Part shown: positions 37,698 through 47,956 of the stretch, piece by piece
Layout: the number at the start of each line of letters is the position of its first letter
Position numbering within the stretch: the first letter of the stretch is position 1
Assembly (NCBI GenBank): GCA_963676845.2
Contig: CAXXKK010000010.1
Span: 13,277 to 77,276, forward strand
Source of the DNA: G963662675 sp963676845
Lineage (GTDB): Bacteria > Bacteroidota > Bacteroidia > Bacteroidales > Prolixibacteraceae
Direction of reading: 5' to 3'
Length of the DNA: 64,000 nucleotides
Notes under the pieces: generated by a model
Database searches by the model: none
What the model saw: the letters and a program-made list of their open reading frames with translations, nothing else
Told to the model about the DNA's origin: nothing
Translations under genes and position numbers: made by a program

Positions 37698-38438
37698 TTA
37701 AAAATCAAAGCCTTGCTCCTTAAGAGTCGTCATTAATTTGTCAGAGAAGAAAATATTATCTGCTTTCTTATATCTTACATCAGTGAATACTTGTGCCAGA
37801 TTATCTTTCCCGTTTTCTTTTGCAAATTGTTTTGAACTCTCAAGGCTTTCTTTTTCATGATATAGTTCATCAATTTTATCTGAAGTGTAATCCTCATATT
37901 TCTCGTTATGAACTACAGCATTTAAAGGCAAGCGATCTGTTAAACCCGGATCTTCATCAGGATATCCCATTGTAATGGTTGTAATAGGCACAACTCCTTT
38001 GGGCAATTCCATTGCGTCAATAATTTCTTTAGCATTATAAAGGGCTGTTCCCAGATAACAAATTCCCAAACCATTATCTTCTGCTTCAACAGAAATATTT
38101 TGAGCAAAAAGCATCGCATCAATCGTTGAATTCATCAACCAAAGGAGATTATTATATCCTGCATCTGCATTTCTGTTTTTACACCATAAATTAAAACGGT
38201 TTACATCGGCACAAATAGTCAATACTACCGGAGCCTGAGTTGCCATTCCTTGATTAAAATGAAAAGGAGCTAGTTTTTCTTTCATCACAGTATCTCTGGT
38301 AACAACAACGCTATACAATTGCATATTACCTGTAGTCGATGCTCTTGTGCCTGCTTCAATTATCTTATTCAATAATTCATCTGATATTTTATCTTCTTTA
38401 TATTTCCGGATTGAGCGGTGTTGAAATATTGTGTTCAT
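37698..38438 (-). CDS. Nitroreductase family NAD(P)H-flavin oxidoreductase
   Basis: A 247-residue FMN enzyme starting MNTIFQHRSIRKYKEDKIS. Family signs are the HRSIRKY N-terminus with FMN-phosphate contacts, GTRASTTGNMQLYSVVV, and LGICYLGTALYNAKEIIDAM, resembling NfsA/FRP-type nitroreductases. Natural substrates are unknown. The longer ORF to 38612 is rejected: its first 58 codons translate the dispersed repeat at 38485-38564. Downstream (37434-37697, convergent with the LytTR gene) holds only a weak AGGAAAA/TTTTCCT inverted repeat at 37492-37507. Confidence 0.88.
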   Translation of the reverse strand: MNTIFQHRSIRKYKEDKISDELLNKIIEAGTRASTTGNMQLYSVVVTRDTVMKEKLAPFHFNQGMATQAPVVLTICADVNRFNLWCKNRNADAGYNNLLWLMNSTIDAMLFAQNISVEAEDNGLGICYLGTALYNAKEIIDAMELPKGVVPITTITMGYPDEDPGLTDRLPLNAVVHNEKYEDYTSDKIDELYHEKESLESSKQFAKENGKDNLAQVFTDVRYKKADNIFFSDKLMTTLKEQGFDF

Positions 38439-38484
38439 AATAATTATGCCTTTAGAAATTAAAAATTCAAAGGTAGCAAATATT

Positions 38485-38564
38485 GTCATTCTGAGCGGAG
38501 CGAAGAATCTGTTTGAGAAACGGCAATAATGCTTCAGCAGATTCCTCCCTTCGGTCGGAATGAC
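38485..38564. repeat. Dispersed intergenic repeat, copy 1
   Basis: An 80 bp element starting GTCATTCTGAGCGGAGCGAA and ending TTCGGTCGGAATGAC; the ends GTCATT/AATGAC are inverted. The flanks match those of the element at 49031-49144, while the central parts differ. It lies between the nitroreductase start and the terminator of the giant gene. Confidence 0.85.
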
Positions 38565-38574
38565 AACAACAAAT

Positions 38575-38606
38575 AAAAAAGGGGAACCTAACGGCTCCCC
38601 CTTTTT
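38575..38606 (-). terminator. Terminator of the giant surface-protein gene
   Basis: On the minus strand GGGGAGCC, loop GTTA, GGTTCCCC then TTTTTTATTT, flanked by AAAAA; it begins 18 bp past the stop codon. Confidence 0.85.
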
Positions 38607-38623
38607 AATCAATCAATTCGGCA

Positions 38624-41600
38624 TTACCTTTTGACAATTCTTTCAGTTTTAACAACTACATCATCTTCAATTAGAGTGATGAAGTATATGCCACTGCTTA
38701 GATCACCAGCTGAAATTGTACCTGTTGGATCAACAATGTCTTTAACTCTTTGACCAGCAACATTAGTTATAATGATGCGAGATAAGTCTTCGATATTGTC
38801 AATTTTCAGTTCATTTTCAAATGGATTAGGATAAACTATATACTCCTGAGAATCTACTACAGGATCTTCAGTTCCATCAAGTAAGTCATCACCAGTTTTG
38901 AATACCCATGTTTCAGTATCAGAAATACCTACGAACATGTTACCTGCTGTATCTTCGATTGCACCTGGATCAACTAATACATAATATGTAGTACTTACAT
39001 TCATTCCTCCGATTTCAGAATCATACTCATATGTGAATGTTATAGTAGAACCATCAAACATTGAAGGATCAAGTTCAACTTCAATTGTATCAAGATTCAT
39101 GTACTTAGGAATAACATAAGCACTTCCTCCAATTGAAGATAACTGAACATCTTCGCTTAATACCATTTCAAACATTGGGTGATTATTTTCAGTCACCTCA
39201 TTATTACTTGGAGACAAGCTAACAATTGTTGGTGCTTCAACATCACCACCTGTTGTGAAGTTCCACTTATCAGGGTTAACAAGTCCAGCATAAGCCACAT
39301 GACTTGGCAATGTATTTGTAATTGCACCATAATCAACAACTACGTGATAATTAGTATTTGCTTCTAATGTTTCACCATAAAGGATTCTAACAATATTTCC
39401 ATCGAAGATCACTGAATTTTCATCAGTAATATCAACACTTTGCACCAATGTACCTGTTGCAGTTTCAACAACATCTACAGAACCTGTACCTGCCATAACA
39501 TCCATATCGAATGTTAATGATAGTAATAACGTACCACCAACTTCAGTTGCATCGTCTTCTGGAGTCGTTGCAATCATTTCAGGTGCAGTTAAATCTTCAG
39601 TTGTAAATGTCCAAACTGTAGGATCCATAATTCCTTGGAACATTTCATTTGTACCATCGGTTTTTGCATTAGTAAATGCAGCTTCTTCTACCAATACATA
39701 GTATTTAGTATTAGATTTAAATGGTTTGCGTTCGAAATCAATAGTTACAGTTTTCTTAGTAGTTGGATCTAACTCAATTCTATCATTAGCGTCTTCTACT
39801 CTAATTAAATCATGAGCATTACCATCTTCATCATAGATAGAAATAATACCACCACCTAGGTCAACTTCTTTATCAAATGTAATTGTTAGACTTTCATATA
39901 CATATACACCGTCAGACTCTGGTTCTGGAGTTAAATCTGTATAGAATACAGTATAACTATCCGCAGTAAAGTATGTCCAAGTAGAATAATCACTTTCAGC
40001 TATTCCTGCATATGAATTTGGAGTTGTAGCTTGATCCAAAATAGCTCCTACTGGAATAGTAACATAGTATTCTTCATTATTTCCACGAGCAACCTGAGGA
40101 TCAATTACAAGAGTTGTTTCAATATCCTCTCCTTCAAAGTCTTTTGCATAAACTAATGTTGAAGCATCAATTGTTTCTGCTAATGTACCATTACTACGAT
40201 AGATATTAATGTTACCAGTACCTGGTTGTACATCTTCATCAAAAGTAACAGTTAAAGCTCTGTTAGCTGGTAGATAAGCGTCATTGTAATTAAACATTGG
40301 TTTTAGCTCATCACCATCTTCATAAAGAACAACTTCTGGTGCTTTATTATCAACAACTGTGAATGCGACTATAGTAGAAACAGAATGTGGATTCCAAAGA
40401 TCTGCATCAACGAAGTTATTTAAACTATCAACCAAATCAGGGATATCACTGTTAACATCATCAATTCCTGCAGGATTGAAAGTTACTAATACAACTTCTT
40501 CTGAGTCAAAACTAACTCTTGGATCAATAGTAATAACAGTTTTTTCTGCATTTATAGTTGCATCAAAACCTTTTGCTTCACCTGTTCCATCAGTTAGAGC
40601 TAAGTAATCAGTAAGGTCATCATTTATTAATTCGTTGAAATAACCGATTGCAACATCTTGTCCTGTGTAATCAGCTTCAACAATTCCTCTATTAAATGTA
40701 ATTGTAATAGACTCATCTACTGCTACATCAACAGAATTATTTGATGGACTAAATACAACAGAAGGAGATTCTTTTAATTGTGTTGTGAAAGTAACTGATT
40801 GTGCAGCTACAACATTATTAGCATCATCTTCAAATACTTCTCCGAAACTAATAGTATAAGTTACATTAGAACCTAATCCACGATCTGGAGTAATAACGAA
40901 ATAGCTAAAGTTATCATCGCCATCTGCATCTACAACAGCGTCATCAGGATATGTTGCTGGTTCAACAACACCTACTCTTGAATGGAATGCAACGTCATGA
41001 CCACTAGCATCAACTAAGGAAACTAATGTATCAACGTCAGCAGGAATAATTTCTGAATTATCAAGCATTCTTACTACTTCAGAAAATTCTACATAAATAG
41101 CTCCTGTTGTTTGTGGATTTACTAAGTCAGCATCAATTTCATCTCCGTCTGCATCTTCAGTTAAGAATGAAACTGCAGGAGAAACGCTATCTGCAATATC
41201 AAAATGCCATGAATCATCGTCATTAGTATTTCCAGCTGCATCAGCTACAATATCTTCTTTAAAGATAATTTCATATCCATGCTCACCATCAGTTAAAGTA
41301 GCTTCCGGATCAATTGTCAGAGTATTACCATCAATAGTAACTTTTTCTGTATCAGTCAATATTATTACCTCAATTGTTCTTCCGTTATCATCTTTGATAG
41401 TAATATCACCACGACCAGCTGTAGGTGCAACTACGATATCCTCATTGAATGTTGCAACAATTTCTCCATCAGGAGTTCCTGAAGTTGATAACCACCAATC
41501 TTGACCAGCATCATAAGGAGTTGAACTTACGATATAAGGGTCTTCAGTATCAGTTGTAGAGAATGTATAAGTAGTCTGGTCAAATAAACCTGGATATACA

Positions 41601-44600
41601 TTTACTTCTACTCCATTATCAATGTTTGGAGTAGGTATAGTTTCTGCTACATCAGTTACAACACCTTTATCAATATTCACATAATATTCAGTATTTTGAG
41701 CTAAAGCACGCTGAGGAATTGTAATTTCCAATTCATCAGATTCACCAAGGCTATACAAATGATTGTCAATTGCAATTGCTAATACATTATCTGCAGAACG
41801 GTAGAAGTAAATATTTCCAGAACCTACCGCAATATCATCAGCAAATGTTAATGTTAATGTATTTTCTTCAGTTGGATCGATATCAATTGCTCCATTGTCT
41901 CCATAAACAGCTACAGTAGGAACAGTAATATCAGCCGTTTTGAATGCATGCACTTCAACAGCTTCCTGTGCAGTGTAGTTTGTCACATCAGTAGCAACTA
42001 CAACTAATTTATACTCAGTTTCAGAATCAGTAGCAATTGTTAATTCTGTTCCAAAATCACCATTAACAGTAACAGGAGTTCCATTATCAATTAAATAAGA
42101 AACAGAAGGTGTTGCTGCAGTAGCTGCCAATAATTGATAATAAGCAATTGCATCTTCATCATAATTCAAAGCAACTGTAACATCAGTTCCATTTTTATTT
42201 TCAATGATTTGCAATCCAGGGTTAACTGTTGCTGTTGTATTATATGGGTCAGCTAAAGTACCAGCAGGAGCTGTATAGTCACCTATAATCAAAACATAAT
42301 CTGCTGTAGCCATTGCATGATGATCATCTGTTGCATCTACAATATTCTTTAAACTAACAACATAATTAGTATAACTTTCAAAATCATTAAAAATCTCAGC
42401 ATTCGAGATAGTAATGGTTTTGGCATCCTCGCTAATTGTTGCATTAAAGTCAAATATAAGATTTGGAGCAAAACGCTCTCCTATTGTAATGATATTAGCA
42501 TCATCGGTATTATCTGAACCATTATTTACTAGATTATCACTATCAACATCAACATAAGTACCATTATCATTAAACATGATTGGCTCATCAAATGTTATAG
42601 TAATATCAGTATTTCTTGACACATACATATACATAGGTGAGTTTGGTATATGGAACCCAGATACTGCAAAATCAGTAATTATTGGTGCATTTACATCACC
42701 AGTACTGAAGTACCAGTCATCAGCTAAAGTTACAGCTTCACTTTCAACTCCCAAATCATCTTCAACTGCTCCATCAGCAACAGTAATTCTGTACTCTGCA
42801 TTTTCTGCCAAGTCTACTAATTCAACAGAAATCATATTTCCGTCTACGTCAACGTTAGGCGAACTCAAATAATATTCCTGAGCCAATGAATAATCCTGTC
42901 CAACAAGAATATAAACTCCAATTGTTTTTTCATCTGCTTCATCTGTTAATTCAATATCTTCATTGAAAACAATATTTAGGTTAGCAGAAGTAGAAACTTT
43001 ATCTGATTCATCAGCAGGAGTTGATAAGCCTGTCATAACATAAGGTGCATCATTTTCATCTGTTGCAAATACCCATGCATTATTGGTGTAGATACTAGCT
43101 AAACCATTAAAATCTTGTGTATCATATGGAATGTCATAATCTTCTTGATCAATTGCAGCCAAATAATCAAGATTATCAAGACTAAAGTCAGAAACTAATT
43201 CCAAGCCATCCCACTCATTCTGATTTGAAGACATATCTTTCAATATCCCTTTAGTTGAGCTTACAACATAGTATTTTACAGCACCATCATTGTATAATGA
43301 AGCAGTAAAAGGGTCATGCGCAATAGAAACATAATATTCATCATGGTCAAAATCATTAGTTATTGCAACATCTGCTGAATTTACATCAATACGAGTCTGT
43401 GTACCTTCAGTAAAATCCTGACCATCATATGTATAATCAGTGATATAGAAACTACCTGTTCCTTTTGCAATAGGTTCATCAAAATAAATTTGAATATCTT
43501 CAGCTAAAGCAGCATCGCTAGATGGGCTTTCTACACCTGGAACTTCAGCACCAACAACCTCTGGTTGAGTTTCATCACCAGTTGTAAAATAGAAATCATA
43601 CTCAATATTAGGATCATTTTCAGCTCCTACATAATGAGAACCATCACTATCTTTAATAGCATCGCCATCGATCACTAAATAATAGGTTGTTTCATCCTCG
43701 AACTCTTCTAAAGCTTCAAAAATTAAGTCAACTGTAACAGTTGAACCAGAGAAACTAAGTTCTGTATCGGTAGCAGTTGCAATTAATACATCAGCTACTT
43801 GTTCATTATATTGGTAAACTTCAACAACATTACCACCTGCATATGTATTATCATATTGAACAGCTTCGTCAAAAGTCAATGAAATTTCCTTGTCAGTATT
43901 TAAATCAACACGACTAACTTCAGTTGCCTCAGCAGCAGGAACAGAAGAGGCCAAATCAGGAGTATCTTCAGTTTCAAATGTTGTGCTTGCACCAATGTTG
44001 TAATTTTCATCAACATTATTATCAATAAATGAACTATCAGCTACAGCTAAATAATAAGTAGTACCTTCATTCAACTCTATTGTTGGTTGAAGAGTAAAAA
44101 CAGTTTCATTACTTTGATTGATTATTCTCAATGGAATAATTTCGCCAGATTCAGAACCTTTACGAAGGATAACTTTATCTGTATCAAAAGCTAAATTAGA
44201 AGGTACATTATATAATACAGGTTCACTAAATTCTAATTCTAAATCAGGAGTTAATGACACATTTGTTTTTACAAAATCAAATGTTACTGTAGGACGTTCT
44301 TCATCATTAATATCTACAGTCCAGTTTTTAGCAGATCCAGAATTTGCACCACCTTTAACATTAGTATCTTCATAACCTGCAGAAACATTTACTGTATATG
44401 TTTCTTCACTTGTAAATGGACTTTCTGGTGTAATTGTTGCAGTGTTACGGAATGAATTATAAGTTGCAGTGAAAGGAACTGTTACACCTTCGTGTACAAT
44501 TGTAATTAAACTTGCAATATTGTCATTTGTAATTTCAGTACCACCTGCCAACAATACAGTTTCGGAAAAAGAGAATTGAATATTATCTGTTGAAGCAATA

Positions 44601-46627
44601 TTTCCTTCAGTATAGCTATCATTAGCAACCATAGGTGCTAACCAACTATCTGTTTCGTAAGTGCTTGATTGTTCAATACTTACTTCATTACCCCTTGAAT
44701 CATAAACTTTTTCTTTTAAAAGTTTTACTGTGTATGTTGAATTTTCATCCCAGTCAACATCAACAGTTATCGTTTTTTCAGCAGAACTATATGTTGCACT
44801 ATAATCAGCAGGGTTTAATACTCTATTTCCTTTTTCTACAGCAACACTTAAAGCCGCATCATCTGAATCAAAAGCATCATCATCTGCATTAAAAATATCC
44901 TCGTCAAAGGAAATTTTCACAACACTTGTTTGTTGCAACAAACCTTCATCTTCTTCTGATGGAGTTGAGAATGTAACAACTGGAGCAACATAGTCAACAC
45001 TTGTAAAATTCCAGTCAGTAGAAGCAGCATATCCTTTAAACTTATTTCCTGCTTTATCTACAATTACACCTTCAGCAATAGTTATATAGTAATTAGTTTT
45101 ACTATCAAGTCTTGTTGAGAAAGTAACTTGAACAAGATCAGTTGCTTCAATAAGATCATTTGGATGAGAATCAAGGAACGACACAGCTCCAGTAGTAACA
45201 TCAACACTTTCAACAACAGAGTTATCACTTGCTTTTTTCAAGATAATATTACCTGATCCTGCATATACATTTTCATCAAAAAGCATTCCAACAACACCAT
45301 GGCCAGGGAAAGGCATACCATCAAGGTATGAAGCTACATTCACTGCATTATCTGCTGGAGTTAAATCAGTGCTCTTATCTGCAATAGAAGGAGCTTGTAT
45401 ATCTTCTGTAGAAACTGCCAATCCAGATACTTGTGATGCTAAATTGTCAGCAACATAAGGAACAGATTCATTACTATAAAAATCTGAACCATTTTTAGCT
45501 GCAAAATAAACAACATAAGATGTTTGTCCACTTAAGTTATTTTCACCAGCTCCGTCGCCACCCTGATCTGCATTTACATTATAATAGGTTTCAACAGTTA
45601 TTGTTTCTGTAGTATTTGCTGTTAGTTCTAATGTTTTTGCTCCGTCCAAAGCAACTAAAGTTTCATAACTAATAGCATTATTGAATACTGGATTTACATC
45701 ATTTAGATTGTAAACAACATATGCAAGAGTTGCATCATCATTCACATTTACTGTAAAGTCAAACGAAGTAGTTGTTTCATTACCAAGTCTACCTACCATG
45801 AAAACAGGAGCAGTATAATCACGAGTTGTGAAAGTCCACACTGATGAATCAGTAATACCTGCAAAAGAGTTTTCTGCATCATCTACAAATGCACCTTCAT
45901 CAATTAAAACATAGTATTCTGTATTTTCACGTAAGTTAGAAGTAGCAAATTCATATAAATATGAACCGCCATTACGTGTACTTTCAACTTCAGTAGCTTC
46001 GATCATTTCATGAATCTCGCCATTTGAATTATAAACGTTGAAATACTTACCTTCAACAGCTTCAATTGATTCGCTCAAACCAAACCTCAAAACAGTTGAT
46101 TTGATAGCATCACCATCATTTGGATTAGATGCAGATCCAACGTTCACCTCTCCGTTTGCTGGATAAAAATCGTCCAGAACAAGTACTGGTGCAGTATAAT
46201 CTCCAGTCTCAAATTCCCAATCACCTGCAGCAAAACCAGCAAAAGGAACTTCAATTCCATCAGGTTTTGTTTCTTTTAGCACGTCACCAGGGAAGACAAC
46301 GTAATATTCTGTCTCATCTTCCAGCATTGCTCGAATATCAAGAGTTACAGTAGTCCCACTGATTGACATTCTCGAACTGGGTAAATAAATAGCATCAACA
46401 AGGTCATCATCTTCATCGTAAAGTTCAATAACCTTACCTGAGATATTATCCTCCGTTGACACGGGATTAGCAAAAGTGATGGTTAAATCAATATCCAGCT
46501 CAACGTCATCCACCATTGGATCACTAATTGCCGGATCGGTTGAAACAACCCCACCATAAACTACTTGTAGCCCCAATACACAAAATAGTGCAAAAAGACT
46601 AAAAAGCCGAGTAAATGATTTTCTCAT
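38624..46627 (-). CDS. Giant Ig-like repeat surface protein with T9SS sorting domain
   Basis: A 2667-residue protein. It begins with a Sec signal peptide (LFSLFALFCVLGLQVVYGG) and is built almost wholly of about 18-19 Ig-like modules of the SbsA/Big_5 type, roughly 110-150 residues each. Each module runs from a motif like TAPVLVLDDFYPANGEVNV through LTFDE, YYVxID, to WTFTTxDxTAP. The last 75 residues are a type A T9SS sorting domain (IVYPNPFENELKID, IIITNVAGQRVKDI, GIYFITL, ending RIVKR). It should cross the outer membrane by T9SS and stay on the surface. No catalytic domain is seen; adhesion, matrix or filament building is inferred. Many Asp-rich loops may bind calcium. Confidence 0.92.
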   Translation of the reverse strand: MRKSFTRLFSLFALFCVLGLQVVYGGVVSTDPAISDPMVDDVELDIDLTITFANPVSTEDNISGKVIELYDEDDDLVDAIYLPSSRMSISGTTVTLDIRAMLEDETEYYVVFPGDVLKETKPDGIEVPFAGFAAGDWEFETGDYTAPVLVLDDFYPANGEVNVGSASNPNDGDAIKSTVLRFGLSESIEAVEGKYFNVYNSNGEIHEMIEATEVESTRNGGSYLYEFATSNLRENTEYYVLIDEGAFVDDAENSFAGITDSSVWTFTTRDYTAPVFMVGRLGNETTTSFDFTVNVNDDATLAYVVYNLNDVNPVFNNAISYETLVALDGAKTLELTANTTETITVETYYNVNADQGGDGAGENNLSGQTSYVVYFAAKNGSDFYSNESVPYVADNLASQVSGLAVSTEDIQAPSIADKSTDLTPADNAVNVASYLDGMPFPGHGVVGMLFDENVYAGSGNIILKKASDNSVVESVDVTTGAVSFLDSHPNDLIEATDLVQVTFSTRLDSKTNYYITIAEGVIVDKAGNKFKGYAASTDWNFTSVDYVAPVVTFSTPSEEDEGLLQQTSVVKISFDEDIFNADDDAFDSDDAALSVAVEKGNRVLNPADYSATYSSAEKTITVDVDWDENSTYTVKLLKEKVYDSRGNEVSIEQSSTYETDSWLAPMVANDSYTEGNIASTDNIQFSFSETVLLAGGTEITNDNIASLITIVHEGVTVPFTATYNSFRNTATITPESPFTSEETYTVNVSAGYEDTNVKGGANSGSAKNWTVDINDEERPTVTFDFVKTNVSLTPDLELEFSEPVLYNVPSNLAFDTDKVILRKGSESGEIIPLRIINQSNETVFTLQPTIELNEGTTYYLAVADSSFIDNNVDENYNIGASTTFETEDTPDLASSVPAAEATEVSRVDLNTDKEISLTFDEAVQYDNTYAGGNVVEVYQYNEQVADVLIATATDTELSFSGSTVTVDLIFEALEEFEDETTYYLVIDGDAIKDSDGSHYVGAENDPNIEYDFYFTTGDETQPEVVGAEVPGVESPSSDAALAEDIQIYFDEPIAKGTGSFYITDYTYDGQDFTEGTQTRIDVNSADVAITNDFDHDEYYVSIAHDPFTASLYNDGAVKYYVVSSTKGILKDMSSNQNEWDGLELVSDFSLDNLDYLAAIDQEDYDIPYDTQDFNGLASIYTNNAWVFATDENDAPYVMTGLSTPADESDKVSTSANLNIVFNEDIELTDEADEKTIGVYILVGQDYSLAQEYYLSSPNVDVDGNMISVELVDLAENAEYRITVADGAVEDDLGVESEAVTLADDWYFSTGDVNAPIITDFAVSGFHIPNSPMYMYVSRNTDITITFDEPIMFNDNGTYVDVDSDNLVNNGSDNTDDANIITIGERFAPNLIFDFNATISEDAKTITISNAEIFNDFESYTNYVVSLKNIVDATDDHHAMATADYVLIIGDYTAPAGTLADPYNTTATVNPGLQIIENKNGTDVTVALNYDEDAIAYYQLLAATAATPSVSYLIDNGTPVTVNGDFGTELTIATDSETEYKLVVVATDVTNYTAQEAVEVHAFKTADITVPTVAVYGDNGAIDIDPTEENTLTLTFADDIAVGSGNIYFYRSADNVLAIAIDNHLYSLGESDELEITIPQRALAQNTEYYVNIDKGVVTDVAETIPTPNIDNGVEVNVYPGLFDQTTYTFSTTDTEDPYIVSSTPYDAGQDWWLSTSGTPDGEIVATFNEDIVVAPTAGRGDITIKDDNGRTIEVIILTDTEKVTIDGNTLTIDPEATLTDGEHGYEIIFKEDIVADAAGNTNDDDSWHFDIADSVSPAVSFLTEDADGDEIDADLVNPQTTGAIYVEFSEVVRMLDNSEIIPADVDTLVSLVDASGHDVAFHSRVGVVEPATYPDDAVVDADGDDNFSYFVITPDRGLGSNVTYTISFGEVFEDDANNVVAAQSVTFTTQLKESPSVVFSPSNNSVDVAVDESITITFNRGIVEADYTGQDVAIGYFNELINDDLTDYLALTDGTGEAKGFDATINAEKTVITIDPRVSFDSEEVVLVTFNPAGIDDVNSDIPDLVDSLNNFVDADLWNPHSVSTIVAFTVVDNKAPEVVLYEDGDELKPMFNYNDAYLPANRALTVTFDEDVQPGTGNINIYRSNGTLAETIDASTLVYAKDFEGEDIETTLVIDPQVARGNNEEYYVTIPVGAILDQATTPNSYAGIAESDYSTWTYFTADSYTVFYTDLTPEPESDGVYVYESLTITFDKEVDLGGGIISIYDEDGNAHDLIRVEDANDRIELDPTTKKTVTIDFERKPFKSNTKYYVLVEEAAFTNAKTDGTNEMFQGIMDPTVWTFTTEDLTAPEMIATTPEDDATEVGGTLLLSLTFDMDVMAGTGSVDVVETATGTLVQSVDITDENSVIFDGNIVRILYGETLEANTNYHVVVDYGAITNTLPSHVAYAGLVNPDKWNFTTGGDVEAPTIVSLSPSNNEVTENNHPMFEMVLSEDVQLSSIGGSAYVIPKYMNLDTIEVELDPSMFDGSTITFTYEYDSEIGGMNVSTTYYVLVDPGAIEDTAGNMFVGISDTETWVFKTGDDLLDGTEDPVVDSQEYIVYPNPFENELKIDNIEDLSRIIITNVAGQRVKDIVDPTGTISAGDLSSGIYFITLIEDDVVVKTERIVKR

Positions 46628-47218
46628 AGCATTTGTTTTTTAATTGTACTTAATTGATTGATTGTTTGAAATATATCATTCATATATAATTAATTTACCT
46701 ATCAAACACACGGTATTTTCCCGTATTTTGAGATGTAATTGTACAAACCTAAAAAAAATAAACTCAATGTACAAGCCTTTTTTTATTTAAAAATGAATAT
46801 TTTTTTCACATATTTTTTTCAGGAAACCCTCATGTAGAGAAGATTTTGGGAAACGAATATATGTTCCATGATTTTTACTCCAAACATTTACATGAATATA
46901 TATATATGGATAATATTTAGTTTGTATTTCGATCATAGTTAATGTGTTTTTAAACATGTTTTACTTGTTTTCACATCAAAAACTGTAAGTGTATTATCAT
47001 TTCATTTTCTCAACAAAAGGTAATCACCATATATATCATTATCAATATTAGATAAACTGGCTCAAATTACTCTTGCTATACAATTAATATATATAGTTAT
47101 TTTTGCAATGCTCATTTCAGAAGAATTAGAAACAATCAGGTAATTATGAAACGTAAAGCAATATCACAATCGACTACACTTTATATACATTGAATTAATT
47201 ATGAATAATCAAAATTAA
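46628..47218. other. AT-rich divergent intergenic region
   Basis: 591 bp between the giant gene and a small plus-strand lipoprotein gene. It holds the promoter candidate at 46744-46775 and several runs of alternating AT (for example near 46893-46906 and 47088-47096). No ORF above noise and no known RNA were recognised. Confidence 0.5.
46744..46775 (-). promoter_or_regulatory. Promoter of the giant surface-protein gene
   Basis: Minus-strand CTTG (46772-46775), 20 bp spacer, then TAGGTTTG (46744-46751), matching the Bacteroidota -33/-7 pattern; this predicts a leader of about 110 nt. Confidence 0.6.
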
Positions 47219-47227
47219 ATGCACATA

Positions 47228-47476
47228 ATGAAAACAAAAAGTCTTTTAATAATATTATCTTTTTTGACCACACTTATGGCTTCATCTTGTAAAACTTGTG
47301 AATGCCCTGCCTACTCAGATTCAGGCATAAAAGAGAATGACAAATACTACAGTAAGGAAATAACCTTTTGTTCGATTGCCCCTACACAAATTATTCAAAA
47401 AACTAAATTTGCTCTAGTTTGGGAAAATCTACAAACACAAAAAAACAACCTATTCAACAATAAACTAATAAGTTAA
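47228..47476 (+). CDS. Small Cys-rich putative lipoprotein
   Basis: An 82-residue protein from ATG 47228 (MKTKSLLIILSFLTTLMASS then Cys21), giving a good lipoprotein signal; an ATG three codons earlier at 47219 is possible. Right after the lipidated Cys comes KTCECPAYS, a short Cys-rich motif I associate with small Bacteroidota lipoproteins. The rest is low in structure signals. Function unknown; the last 45 residues could be a random extension. Confidence 0.5.
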   Translation: MKTKSLLIILSFLTTLMASSCKTCECPAYSDSGIKENDKYYSKEITFCSIAPTQIIQKTKFALVWENLQTQKNNLFNNKLIS

Positions 47477-47956
47477 GCAAAATTAAAGCCTCTGAGAATT
47501 GCATATTTGATGTGATCACGAGTATTTGGTCAGAATAATTTAATTTTAAAAGGCTGAACCTGTTTCTAAAAAATTTAATTTTCCCTGCCGATTTAAATTT
47601 GATCAAAAGATTTCCTTACGAGAAAATTTTGACGAAGTCATACAGAAAAGTAAAAACAGAAGAAACACGACTAACTTCTCAGATTCATAATCACTACAAT
47701 TTGCTATCTTAAATTTGAAACCTAAGATTTGGAACTTTAATCATTACAAATCGTAATTCAAAACCTGACTCTATTATAAATTCAAAAGTCACACAACTCT
47801 ACATTAATTAAATTTTAAACCCGTAAAAAAAAAAAGAGATGGGAGTATAAAAATTTGATGGTTAAAAATTAAGTTCTTTATTTTGTGTGGCTTTAAAAAA
47901 ACAGGCTAAAAAATCATTATAAATTAAGTTTTACATTAATTATTAAACTTTCAACT
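47477..47956. other. AT-rich intergenic region upstream of gapA
   Basis: 480 bp without a convincing ORF or RNA gene. It contains an A11 run (47825-47835) and two TAAATTTG matches (47594-47601, 47710-47717) without a proper -33 partner. The gapA promoter probably lies here, but I cannot place it. Confidence 0.4.

Noticed and set aside
37698..38612. 304-codon version of the nitroreductase
   Set aside because: The extra N-terminus is translated from the dispersed repeat and carries no domain; ATG 38438 gives the family start.
38624..46627. CRISPR-like or minisatellite repeats in the giant gene
   Set aside because: The periodicity is at protein-module level; DNA of the modules is too diverged for tandem DNA repeats.
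47594..47717. Two TAAATTTG motifs as gapA promoters
   Set aside because: They lack a -33 TTTG at 19-21 bp and lie 240-360 bp from the start; such 8-mers are expected by chance in AT-rich DNA.
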